Shown here: positions 1 to 7,868 of the stretch, one piece after another | Layout of the letters: every line of letters starts with the position of its first letter | How positions within the stretch are numbered: position 1 is the stretch's first letter | NCBI GenBank assembly: GCA_023078685.1 | Contig: JALGAS010000016.1 | Span: 1-34,938 of the forward strand | Direction of reading: 5' to 3' | Length of the DNA: 34,938 bases | Origin: Neopestalotiopsis rosae | Taxonomy: Eukaryota; Ascomycota; Sordariomycetes; Amphisphaeriales; Sporocadaceae | Notes under the pieces: generated by a model | Seen by the model: only the letters and a program-made list of their open reading frames with translations | The model's database searches: none | Told to the model about the DNA's origin: nothing | Position numbers and translations under genes: made by a program

Positions 1-157
1 GAGATAGCTTGATTTTATCCTAAGAAAAACTTTAATCATATAAAAATGAAATATTTTTAAAGATTAATTCTATATATTATATAGTGAACTATGAATAAAC
101 AAACACTAAAATAATCTAGTGATGGATGTTACCATCCACATTTTAATAATGTGTTTA

Positions 158-1732
158 TAAGGGTGAGTTTGGTGATGGCTCTGATTGAACGCTGTCGAAG
201 GGCTTGACACATGCTAATCGAACGTTTAATAAAATAAACTAGGCTATTAGAGATCTTCGGGTTTTTAAGAGCTTGTATTTATTTATTATTAAAAGTGGTG
301 TACAGGTGAGTATAGATACCCAGCCGGCCTTAAAGAGAGGGATAAATCCCTCATAGCGAAAGGTGAAATAATCACCGCTTTAAGAGGACTTAAGGAAGTA
401 TCGTCGGGATGGGTTGTTGTTAAGGTTACTTCTTAACAAGCTTTTAATTCTCGTAGTCGAAGCTGAAAGGTTGATCGACCACATTGGGACTGAAAAAACC
501 CCAAGGCAATGTTGTACAGCAGTGAGGAATTTTGGTCAATGGCCTAACGGCTGAACTGGCAACTTCGGAGAACGAAGACTAGTTATAGTTAAACTTTAAC
601 TATAACTTTTCTATAAATTGACTTATCAAATAAAGTTCTAAGTGTATATTGATAATGACGGTATGCATATTGTGGCTTGACTAATTACGTGCCAGCAGTC
701 GCGGTAATACGTAAGAGCCTAGTGTTATTCATCTTAAATAGGTTTAAAGGGTACTTAGACGGTAGTAAATGACTTAAAATAAGAGTACATCTCTACTAGA
801 GTTTGATATGGGGAGGTCGTACCTGGGGTGAAGAGTTAATATTTGGTAATACCCTGGGGACTGGTAAAGGCGAAGGCAACCTCTTATGTAAAAACTGACG
901 TTAAAGGACGAAGGCACAGATAACGAAAAGGATTAGATACCCTAGTAGTCTTTGCAGAGAATGATGAATGCCATAGATTAGGTATATTTACTTGGTTTAT
1001 AAATGAAAGTGTAAGCATTTCACCTCAAGAGTAATGCGGCAACGCAGGAACTGAAATCACTAGACCGTTTCTGACCCCAGCAGTGAAGTATGTTATTTAA
1101 TTCGGTGATCCACGAAAAACCTTACCACAATTTGAATGTTATTCTATAGCGGACTATCGTGATCGAAAAAAGCAATAGTTCGTGCTGAATAATACAAGTG
1201 TTGCACGGCTGTTTACAGTTAATGTTATGAAACTGCGGTTCCGACCGTGTAATTAATGAATACCCTGGCTTTATTTATTAAAAGGTGATTTTTCTCCAAC
1301 ATAAAATAAAGCATTTCATACGCCTTATAATAGTATGAACAAAAGGGAATAAGACAAGTCATCATGGCCTTAATATTGTGGGCTATAGACGTGCCACAAT
1401 TCTCCTACACAAAGAGAAGCAAAAATGCGAATTTAAGCTAATCTCAAAAAATAGGATATAATTAGGAATGGATTGTAGTCTGAAATTCGGCTGCATGAAT
1501 AAGAAATTGCTAGTAATCGTGAATCACCATGTCACGGTGAATCTAACTTCGGATTGGTACTAACCACTCGTCGCATGCTGAAAGGAGTTAGCGCAATAAG
1601 TTTGCTTTTCTATTGTAAGTACTTAATAATAGGATTTAGATCTTATAGTAGAATTCTTCGTATGCGCGATTCTAATTGGTGTTAAGTCGAAATACGGTTC
1701 GTGTAGTGGAAGTTGCACGGGATACATAAAAT
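158..1732 (+). rRNA. rns: Small-subunit ribosomal RNA (rns)
   Basis: This is the mitochondrial SSU rRNA, core of the small ribosomal subunit. Seen: the 5' domain block gagtttggtgatggctctg at 164-182, matching the bacterial 16S start; the 530-loop block gtgccagcagtcgcggtaat near 690; ggattagatacccta near 930 (the 790 loop); and the decoding-site region near 1500-1570, with caccatgtcacggtgaatc. The final helix region gttaagtcgaaatacggttcg begins at 1681. No intron is evident. The ends are estimated by similarity to E. coli 16S and may be off by about 10-20 bases. It is the first gene of the window and is followed by a tRNA cluster, the usual arrangement for processing of a polycistronic transcript. 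Confidence 0.95.
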
Positions 1733-1744
1733 TAACCACAAATA

Positions 1745-1868
1745 AGGAAGATTCCGTTTATAGGTAAAACGGTTTATTATTAATAAGTAATCTATTAATA
1801 AGAGCAATGTATTAATTAAGTTATTTATAGCTTAAGCTTTTTAAAGAGTTCGAATCTCTAATCTCCTA
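1745..1868 (+). pseudogene. trnY-like tRNA relic with expanded or disrupted anticodon region
   Basis: The two ends resemble the intact trnY at 2335. The 5' part has the AGGA start and a D-arm like CCGTTTATAGGTAAAACGG. The 3' part has the T-arm AGAGTTCGAATCTCT followed by ATCTCCTA. The acceptor strands can pair if one extra A is bulged. About 60 bases of AT-rich sequence occupy the anticodon/variable region, and I cannot find a convincing 7-base anticodon loop. It is most likely a decayed duplicate of trnY; a tRNA carrying an insertion is an alternative. Confidence 0.5.
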
Positions 1869-2334
1869 ATGAAATATAAAGATTCCCGATGTTAATTGAA
1901 TATTTTCTTTATTTTTTGAACTTTATAATTATTAAGTTTTTTTCAGTACCTTAAAGGATATTGACAAAAATAAATCAAGCGAGTAAAAAAGAACTTATTT
2001 GAATTCTAATGAATTAATAGAAATATTCTGTGCTTGCCCTCGAAAAAAGGTCTATTTTTTATATCTAGCCTTAATCCCGAAGGGATACGCGGGCTTGTCC
2101 CGCATCCGTGGCCTGGTCCCGGAGAGGACTAGTCTTCAAAGAATTCTTTTTTTTTTTACGGAGCATATAATATACTTTAAACTAAATTCCATTGTCAGAA
2201 TAAATATTCGATTTATTCTGGCGCATAAAAAATCCTAAAGGCTGGTAAATAAAGACGTTTATAAAAAAAATTTTTTTTACCAGTACTATAATTCTTTGGT
2301 TTTTATTAAGATAAGTTAGTATATACTTTTAATA
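1869..2334. other. Intergenic spacer with GC-rich repeat copy A and hairpins
   Basis: There is no gene here. The spacer holds a 69-bp GC-rich repeat (2065-2133), the motif AAAGAACTTATTTGAA near 1988-2001, and a hairpin with arms CTGGTAAA (2242-2249) and TTTACCAG (2276-2283) enclosing A8T8. A 79-codon open frame here runs through the repeat and has no recognisable product. Confidence 0.6.
2065..2133. repeat. GC-rich multi-hairpin repeat, copy A
   Basis: This 69-bp GC-rich island lies in an AT-rich spacer and is nearly identical to 2691-2759. It contains small palindromes (ATCCC-GAA-GGGAT and GCGGG-CTTGT-CCCGC) and is framed by CTAG-type ends (CTAGCC at the start, ACTAGT at the end). The composition and stacked hairpins resemble the mobile GC clusters or double-hairpin elements of fungal mitochondrial DNA. 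Confidence 0.75.
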
Positions 2335-2419
2335 AGGAGACTCCCTTTATTGGTAAGAAGGGCTGAGCTGTAAACTCAGTAGTCTAACGGCTTTAAGAGT
2401 TCGAATCTCTTGTCTCCTA
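2335..2419 (+). tRNA. trnY: tRNA-Tyr (GTA)
   Basis: The cloverleaf has acceptor AGGAGAC/GTCTCCT, anticodon arm CTGAG-CTGTAAA-CTCAG with anticodon GTA, a long variable arm, and T-arm AAGAG-TTCGAAT-CTCTT. The 85-nt length fits fungal mitochondrial tRNA-Tyr with its extra arm. Confidence 0.93.
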
Positions 2420-2420
2420 A

Positions 2421-2491
2421 GTCTCTATAGCTCAACGGTAGAGCTTAATACTGTTAATATTATGATAGATGTTCGATTCATCTTAGGGGCG
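2421..2491 (+). tRNA. trnN: tRNA-Asn (GTT)
   Basis: Acceptor GTCTCTA/TAGGGGC pairs with two G-U wobbles. The anticodon arm is TAATA-CTGTTAA-TATTA, with anticodon GTT. It lies one base after trnY. Confidence 0.92.
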
Positions 2492-2899
2492 TATTATCTA
2501 AAATAGTATTACTTAAACATACTATTTTTGGAAATAAACAAATTTAGTTAGAAAATAGTCTTTGGCTGACCTTAGGGCGGCAGGGACCAGCCTAAAAATA
2601 AGAACTTATTTGAAGAGAAAAACTATTTTCTTTTTTAGAAAGCTTAATGTTTTTTGATTAGGTTTCAAAGAATTCTTATTTAAATCGCGGCTAGCCCTAA
2701 TCCCGAAGGGATACGCGGGCTTGTCTCGCATCCGTGGCCTGGCCCCGGAGGGGACTAGTTAAATAACCCTGATTATAATCATTTATATTTCAGTCTTATT
2801 AGTTTAACCTTTATAATCTTTATTTTCATTTATTTCTTCTTTTTTAAGGAGGGGCCAAGGAAGTCTAAATTAGATAAGAAAATGTTTATTTTAATATTA
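2492..2899. other. Intergenic spacer with GC-rich repeat copy B
   Basis: There is no gene between trnN and trnK. The spacer holds repeat copy B (2691-2759), a GC-rich patch with GGCTG...CAGCC near 2564-2594, a second AAGAACTTATTTGAA motif near 2600-2614, and TTCAAAGAATTCTT near 2664, which also lies beside copy A near 2136. The flanking motifs are therefore shared by the two repeat copies. Confidence 0.6.
2691..2759. repeat. GC-rich multi-hairpin repeat, copy B
   Basis: Same 69-bp element as 2065-2133, with a few substitutions (cccgc to ctcgc; ggtcccggagagg to ggccccggagggg). It starts CTAGCC and ends ACTAGT like copy A, in the same orientation. Confidence 0.75.
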
Positions 2900-2971
2900 G
2901 GGATATTAGCATAACGGTAATGCATATGACTTTTAATCATCTTTATATAAGTTCGAATCTTGTATATCCCA
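2900..2971 (+). tRNA. trnK: tRNA-Lys (TTT)
   Basis: Acceptor GGGATAT/ATATCCC pairs perfectly. The anticodon loop is CTTTTAA (anticodon TTT) on a four-pair stem. The T-loop is GTTCGAATC. Confidence 0.92.
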
Positions 2972-3019
2972 GATGAATGGTGATATATTTATTATAATAT
3001 AGCCCTGGCGGGGACTTAC

Positions 3020-3050
3020 GCCCTTAAAAAATAATTCTTTTTTTAAGGGC
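3020..3050. repeat. Hairpin with GCCCTTAAAAAA arms
   Basis: GCCCTTAAAAAA and TTTTTTAAGGGC form a 12-bp stem with a short AT-rich loop, between trnK and trnG. A related GCCCTTAAAAAAA arm occurs at about 8996, upstream of trnI, so it belongs to a small dispersed family. Confidence 0.6.
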
Positions 3051-3119
3051 AGCGGAGCAGAGATACAGGTTATATTTTAATAATATAATATTATTAACAG
3101 TATAATTCTAAATAGAATA

Positions 3120-3190
3120 ACGACCATCATTTAATGGTAGGATTGCTGTCTTCCAAACAGAGTGTGTGGGTTCGATTCCCACTGGTCGTA
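3120..3190 (+). tRNA. trnG: tRNA-Gly (TCC)
   Basis: Acceptor ACGACCA/TGGTCGT pairs perfectly. The anticodon loop is CTTCCAA, with anticodon TCC. The T-arm is GTGGG-TTCGATT-CCCAC. Confidence 0.93.
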
Positions 3191-3196
3191 ATTAAA

Positions 3197-3269
3197 GAAT
3201 CAGTAACTTAATTGGTAAAGGACTCTCCTGTCACGAGAGTAGATATCGGTTCGAGGCCGTTCTGATTCG
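3197..3269 (+). tRNA. trnD: tRNA-Asp (GTC), copy 1
   Basis: Acceptor GAATCAG/CTGATTC pairs perfectly. The anticodon arm is CTCTC-CTGTCAC-GAGAG, with anticodon GTC. The gene and a few flanking bases (through gattcgatagt) are repeated without change at 4065-4137. Confidence 0.95.
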
Positions 3270-3410
3270 ATAGTCTTTTAATTTATAATCTTTAATTATA
3301 ATATTCATATTATTAAAAGATATGAATTTATAGGCTCCTAACTTTTCTATTTTTTAATTTTAGCTTTGCATGCCAAAAAATTACAATTAAAAACCAAAAA
3401 GTCATTAAAA

Positions 3411-3491
3411 GGAAAAGTTTCCATTGGTAGGGTAAGGTATTTGCTAAATATTGTGTTTACGCACATGGGTGTTCGAGTCACCTCTTTTCCG
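3411..3491 (+). tRNA. trnS1: tRNA-Ser (GCT)
   Basis: Acceptor GGAAAAG/CTTTTCC pairs (the last C is shared with the T-arm edge). The anticodon arm is GGTAT-TTGCTAA-ATATT, with anticodon GCT. It has a long class II variable arm, and the T-arm is GGGTG-TTCGAGT-CACCT. It is 81 nt long. Confidence 0.9.
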
Positions 3492-3571
3492 TAGTTAGTT
3501 TTACATAATAAGAAGCAATTTAGATATTTAAATACACTAACCTTATTTGGTACAGATAATCATAAAAAACC

Positions 3572-3599
3572 AAACCGTTAGCTAAGAGGCTAACGGTTT
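3572..3599. repeat. Perfect 11-bp hairpin between trnS and trnW
   Basis: AAACCGTTAGC and GCTAACGGTTT flank a 6-base loop and are followed by T's. It looks like a terminator or RNA-stability hairpin; neither role can be proved from sequence. Confidence 0.55.
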
Positions 3600-3664
3600 T
3601 TATGCAGAAAATATAGGCTAAGCAAATAACAAAAAATTTACCGTAGGCAATAAATAAAAAGTAA

Positions 3665-3735
3665 AAGAGTATAGTTTAATGGTAAAATAAGGAGCTTCAA
3701 CCTCCCAGTTCTCAGTTCAAATCTGAGTACTCTTG
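3665..3735 (+). tRNA. trnW: tRNA-Trp (TCA)
   Basis: Acceptor AAGAGTA/TACTCTT pairs perfectly. The anticodon loop CTTCAAC carries TCA, which reads UGA as well as UGG. This supports translation table 4, in line with in-frame TGA codons in the respiratory genes. Confidence 0.94.
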
Positions 3736-3760
3736 GGTATTAAGTACTTTTCTACTGGAA

Positions 3761-3833
3761 CGGATTAGGGCCGGGTTGGTAAGGCGTCTCATTTGGGTTG
3801 GGAAGAAGTTATGTTCGAATCATAATAATCCGA
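3761..3833 (+). tRNA. trnP: tRNA-Pro (TGG), copy 1
   Basis: Acceptor CGGATTA/TAATCCG pairs perfectly. The anticodon arm is TCTCA-TTTGGGT-TGGGA, with anticodon TGG. The gene and its 3' flank (gaaacaaaaataa) are repeated at 9189-9261. Confidence 0.93.
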
Positions 3834-3897
3834 AACAAAAATAAAGTAAAGTTTTTTGTATGTTTAACCTCCCTGCGAGTGCGGGTTGGAGAGGGAA

Positions 3898-3984
3898 AGA
3901 GAATTGATCGAGTGGTTTAAGATGATAAGCTTGAGTCTTATTTGGTCATTTATGATCACATCCGTTCGAATCGGATATTCTCTG
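3898..3984 (+). tRNA. trnS2: tRNA-Ser (TGA)
   Basis: Acceptor AGAGAAT/ATTCTCT pairs perfectly. The anticodon arm is ATAAG-CTTGAGT-CTTAT, with anticodon TGA. A long class II variable arm and T-arm ATCCG-TTCGAAT-CGGAT are present. It is 87 nt long. Confidence 0.92.
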
Positions 3985-4064
3985 TTTTTAATATCAACAT
4001 TTAATGATTAGTTTTATGAGTCTAATCACATAATTATAATGAATAAAATTACGCAGGCTTTAAA

Positions 4065-4137
4065 GAATCAGTAACTTAATTGGTAAAGGACTCTCCTGTC
4101 ACGAGAGTAGATATCGGTTCGAGGCCGTTCTGATTCG
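4065..4137 (+). tRNA. trnD: tRNA-Asp (GTC), copy 2
   Basis: Identical to the trnD at 3197-3269, including the immediate flanks. It is the last intact tRNA before nad6 (150 nt downstream), so excision of this copy would help make the nad6 mRNA 5' end. Confidence 0.94.
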
Positions 4138-4206
4138 ATAGTTTACATATATATCTAAAACTATAATATATACTTTTTTAAGAGTATATTTTGAAAAAAA
4201 AAAATA

Positions 4207-4250
4207 AAGAGTATTCAATCTCTAAGTTCTTAGTTTAAATCTAAGATATT
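4207..4250 (+). pseudogene. Truncated trnW relic
   Basis: AAGAGTATTCAATCTC followed by AAGTTCTTAGTTTAAATCT matches the trnW acceptor 5' strand joined directly to its anticodon 3' half and T-arm, with point changes. The D-arm and the first half of the anticodon arm are missing. It cannot fold as a cloverleaf, so it reads as a deleted trnW copy in front of nad6. Confidence 0.55.
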
Positions 4251-4286
4251 ATCCTTTACGAAGGTAAAACAAAATATTTATATAAT

Positions 4287-4946
4287 ATGAACAATTTATT
4301 TCTTATATATGAAACATATACAAATGGTTATAGAACAGACATATTGGATATTATCTCGTTATTTGCAATATTATGTGCTATATTGGTTATTATAAGTAAA
4401 AATCCTATTGTATCAGTTTTATTTTTAATAGGTTTATTTGCTGGTATATCTTGTTATTTAATTATGGTGGGATTAAGTTTTATAGGTTTATCTTATTTAA
4501 TTGTATATATTGGGGCAGTATCCATTTTGTTTTTATTTATTTTAATGTTAATAAATATTAGAATAAGTGAATTACAAAGTAATACTAGTAATAGTATACC
4601 TTTAGCTATAGCTATAGCTATTTCTTTTAATTACCCTTTATTCCAATTATTACCTTATAATATTGCAATATTAAATAATTATTACAATTTAAATAATATT
4701 TTATATAATATATCAGGGCCAAGTTTGAATTACGATAGTAACAAAGTACAATCTAATTTATATAATGAAGATATACATTTTGTAACAAGTAAAATATGAG
4801 ATGGTAATTTAATAGAAAATAGCCATATAACTAGTATAGGTAACATTATGTATACTAATTATAACATGTGACTTATATTAGCTAGTTTTATATTATTATT
4901 AGCAATGGTAGGTGCTATAGTAATTACAATAAAACAAAAAAATTAA
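4287..4946 (+). CDS. nad6: NADH dehydrogenase subunit 6
   Basis: This is a membrane subunit of respiratory complex I in the proton-pumping arm. The 219-aa product is very hydrophobic. A first segment (about residues 20-70, LFAILCAILVIISKNPIVSV) leads to the conserved ND6 helix with G-LSYLIVYIGAVSILFLF, and a final helix ends in AMVGAIVITIKQK. TGA codons at 4797 and just before the last helix read as Trp; under the standard code the gene would look split. The start is the first ATG, 37 nt after the trnW relic, and the stop is TAA. Length is normal for fungal ND6. The C-terminal half has a long Asn/Tyr/Ser-rich loop between helices, common in this family. Upstream is trnD copy 2, downstream a hairpin and trnV. 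Confidence 0.95.
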
Positions 4947-4976
4947 AATAAATTTGCGGATTCTAATTCTCCTATT

Positions 4977-4998
4977 CCAGATCCTTTTAGGGATCTGG
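4977..4998. terminator. Hairpin downstream of nad6
   Basis: CCAGATCC-TTTTAG-GGATCTGG is a perfect 8-bp stem, 30 nt past the nad6 stop. It may mark the mRNA 3' end or protect it. No fungal mitochondrial terminator consensus can be shown here. Confidence 0.4.
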
Positions 4999-5033
4999 GA
5001 TTTAGGTACACTAGGTAAGAGCAATTTATTCAA

Positions 5034-5106
5034 AAGAAATTAGCTCAATTGGTGGAGCAACCGTTTTACACACGGAAGGTTGGGTGTTCGAATCACCTAT
5101 TTCTTA
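5034..5106 (+). tRNA. trnV: tRNA-Val (TAC), copy 1
   Basis: Acceptor AAGAAAT/ATTTCTT pairs perfectly. The anticodon loop is TTTACAC (anticodon TAC) on CCGT/ACGG. The T-arm is GGGTG-TTCGAAT-CACCT. Near-copies lie at 6901 and 21623. Together with copy 2 it brackets the GNAT-fusion ORF. Confidence 0.92.
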
Positions 5107-5136
5107 CGGTAAAAAATACCAATTTTACAGTTTAAC

Positions 5137-5155
5137 AAGTAATATCTTATGATAT
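5137..5155 (+). repeat. Shared leader motif, copy 1
   Basis: AAGTAATATCTTATGATAT lies 30 nt after trnV copy 1 and 36 nt before the GNAT-fusion ORF. An identical 19-mer lies 36 nt after trnV copy 2 and 30 nt before cox3 (7010-7028). It looks like a duplicated cox3 5' leader. Confidence 0.7.
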
Positions 5156-5191
5156 CAAAAAATATATTTATAAGCTCTATTTACTGAAAAG

Positions 5192-6691
5192 ATGAAATTA
5201 ATTAAAAAAGTCGAGTTTACCTGTTGTCGAACTATTCGTTTTATAGTTGCTGTTCTTATAGCTACATGACTCTTATGATTAGGATCTGATATTAGTATTT
5301 ATGAAATATATAAAATATGTCCTATATATAATGTAATATTTTCATTAGGGAAAATATTCATAAAAATATCTCCTTATATGTTTATATTCTTATTTTTAGG
5401 ATTATTTTTTATAATTCTAGTTGAGGGTTTGGGTTTAAAAGTTCTAAGTAGAGTAGAAAAATTTTTTAAAAGACTGTATTTAAAAAATGAAATATTTATC
5501 CTTAAGAATTGAGGGTTTGCTGTAGTATCTATCCTGACCATCATTTTTATTTCTATTATCATATCTCTAATTAAGGTTTGATTGTATACGTTAATATTAT
5601 TATGACTTAGTTTATTAATGAAATTTTGATTGTATCATAATAATTCTCAACAATTTAAATTGGATTTAATTAAATTACTTAATCTAAGTTCTTTTATTGT
5701 TTTATTTTTATTTATTTTTGGTTTAATACCTAGTTTAATACTTTATATACAGAATCCTTTGTATTTTCAAATTTTGTGTAAAGATGTTTTATTATTTAGA
5801 TATTCATTTCTACAGTCAATAGTCATATTTTTAGTATGTATTATTTTTTATAAACCTAATACAAAAGAAAATAGAATAAAGATTTATAATATTATTTCTA
5901 CATACTTAATTTGTGGTTTATCCCTTATTGTAATAATTGAATTTTTTAAAGAAATTTTAGTAGGTCCTTATATATTAGAGAATATAGATCCTAATTCTGA
6001 TGAAACTTTAACCATTAAAGTTTCAACAACGCTTCCTGTTATTGAAGGTAATGTACCTTCATCTATTATATCTGATCGTATTATACTTCGACGTCTTGTT
6101 TTATCGGATCTTGAGGCACACCATAGTCTTCGAGGGCAACCTGAAGCTATGGCTCATTCACGTAGAGGGAAACCAGATGCTAATTTAGATGAGACTCTGG
6201 CTCATCTTAAACGTATGTCTGATACTTATTTTGGGATTTTTTTGAAAAATTCTGACGGTACTGAGGGGGAATTGATTGGTGATGGTGGAGTGCACAAGTT
6301 TGTATCTGAAAAAACAGGATGACCTGAATTTGGCTATAAATTTAAAAAGGAGTACTGAGGTCAGGGATACGCTACAGAATTCGCTAATGCCTTTATGGGG
6401 TTTTGACTTAACTTACCACGTATAGATACACATATTGTAGTAGCCTCTTCTTCTGTTATTATTTGTGAGGATACTTCTCATGTAGTAGAGCTAGTGTGTG
6501 CTTGAACTACAGAGGATAATTTGGCTAGTCAAAATGTACTAAAGAAAGTTGGATTTAAATCATTTCAAGGTATGGATAATGGGTATGTAAATTGACGCAA
6601 AACTTTTGAAAAACTCTCATTTAATACTTGCCAATCTATTTGTTCTGAGTATTTTGAATTTAAAAAATATAAATCTAGTCTAAAATTATAA
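5192..6691 (+). CDS. Membrane protein fused to a GNAT N-acetyltransferase domain
   Basis: A 499-aa ORF read with TGA as Trp (about ten in-frame TGA). Residues 1-255 are hydrophobic with roughly six or seven predicted spans (for example 14-31, 58-76, 108-144, 163-184, 207-222, 233-253); I do not recognise this part. Residues about 293-480 look like a GNAT acyl-CoA acetyltransferase: SDRIILRRLVLSD opens the fold, GELIGDGGVHK and PEFGYKFKKEYWGQGYATE give the acetyl-CoA-binding loop (Q-G-Y-A), and SQNVLKKVGF gives motif B. The wording resembles nuclear fungal GNAT enzymes (family knowledge). Arginine is often CGT/CGA and codons such as GGG and CTC appear, unlike the core genes, which suggests foreign origin. 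The gene sits between two trnV-plus-leader repeats, just upstream of cox3. Substrate unknown. The start is the first ATG after the shared leader. Confidence 0.8.
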
Positions 6692-6877
6692 CTTCCGAGC
6701 CTTTATAATCAATTATTTATAAAGACTACAGATAAACACATAATGTCCGTGATAATTCTTTCTAGATATTAAACGTAATTACCTTAAAGGAAAACTATAA
6801 ATAGACTTTAAAAATTCATAAATATTATTGGTAATAAGACGAATAGGTCAAAATAATTCTTAAATATTAAAAGAGGT

Positions 6878-6891
6878 CTGCTTTAAAGCAG
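6878..6891. repeat. Palindrome upstream of trnV copy 2
   Basis: CTGCTTTAAAGCAG is a perfect 14-bp palindrome 9 nt before trnV copy 2. A variant with matching end changes, TTGCTTTAAAGCAA (21600-21613), lies the same distance before trnV copy 3, so upstream flank was copied along with the tRNA. Confidence 0.6.
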
Positions 6892-6900
6892 CGCTTTTAA

Positions 6901-6973
6901 AAGAAATTAGCTCAATTCCTGGAGCGACCATTTTACACACGGAAGGTTGGGTGTTCGAGTCACCTATTTCTTT
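6901..6973 (+). tRNA. trnV: tRNA-Val (TAC)-like, copy 2, altered D-loop and anticodon stem
   Basis: Same acceptor and T-arm as the other trnV copies. The D-loop changes from attggtgg to attcctgg, losing the invariant GG, and CCGT becomes CCAT in the anticodon stem, creating an A-C mismatch. The discriminator base also differs. It is probably a decaying copy that may still be cut by processing enzymes. The anticodon remains TAC. Confidence 0.65.
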
Positions 6974-7009
6974 AAAAATTGTATTGCATCGACTTTTTTA
7001 CATCTTAGT

Positions 7010-7028
7010 AAGTAATATCTTATGATAT
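7010..7028 (+). repeat. Shared leader motif, copy 2 (cox3 leader)
   Basis: Identical to 5137-5155 and 30 nt before the cox3 ATG. With trnV copy 2 it forms the right-hand boundary of the GNAT cassette. Confidence 0.7.
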
Positions 7029-7058
7029 ATAAATTATAGATCAAAATTTAAGTATTGT

Positions 7059-7868
7059 ATGACTCAATTAGTTAGAAGTAACTTTCAGAATCATCCTTTT
7101 CATTTAGTATCTCCTTCACCTTGACCGATGTATACTAGTGTTAGTTTATTTACTTTAGCTTTAACTGGGGCATTATCTATGCACAGTTTTAGTAATGCAT
7201 ATAATGTATTCTACTTAGCTCTTTTAGCTGTAGTATTTTCAATGTCTTTCTGATTCCGTGATATAATTTCTGAAGGAACATTTTTAGGTAACCATACTTT
7301 AGCTGTACAAAAAGGTTTAAATTTAGGTGTTATTTTATTTATAGTATCTGAAGCTTTATTCTTCATGGCTATATTCTGAGCATTCTTCCATAGTGCTTTA
7401 ACACCTACAATAGAATTAGGTGCTCAATGACCTCCTCTTGGTATTGAACCAGTTAATCCTTTTGAACTTCCTTTACTTAACACAGTATTGTTATTATCAA
7501 GTGGTGCTACAATTACATACGCTCACCATTCTTTAATCCAAGGTAAAAGAAGTGGGGCTATATACGGTTCAATAGCTACTGTTATATTAGCTATAATTTT
7601 CACAGGTTTCCAAGGAGTAGAATATAGTGTATCATCTTTCACAATAAGTGACGGTGCTTTTGGTGCATGTTTCTTCTTTGCTACTGGTTTCCACGGATTA
7701 CACGTTATAGTAGGTACAGCCTTTTTAGGTGTAGCTTTATGAAGAATATACGCATATCATTTAACAGACAACCATCATTTGGGTTTTGAAGGTGGAATAT
7801 TATACTGACATTTTGTTGATGTGGTATGACTGGTTTTGTATGTTTCTATCTATTACTGAGGATCTTAA
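7059..7868 (+). CDS. cox3: Cytochrome c oxidase subunit 3
   Basis: Core membrane subunit of complex IV in the inner membrane. The 269-aa product starts [17 protein letters not shown] and carries the conserved Trp-Pro motif SPSPWPMY (Trp from TGA). The family signatures [21 protein letters not shown] sequence and FQGVEYSV are present, and the last helix has LYWHFVDVVWL. Length and start fit the family. Several Trp are encoded by TGA. The last 43 nt overlap the start of an unrelated acidic ORF in another frame. It is preceded by trnV copy 2 and the shared leader, which probably set the mRNA 5' end. Confidence 0.97.

Noticed and set aside
1999..2238. 79-codon open frame in the spacer after rns
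   Set aside because: It runs through GC repeat copy A, has no conserved domain, and its sequence is explained by the repeat and A/T runs.
2845..2885. Possible RNase P RNA (rnpB), suggested by GGAAGTC-like sequence
   Set aside because: Only a partial match to the first conserved region; I could not find the partner conserved region downstream.
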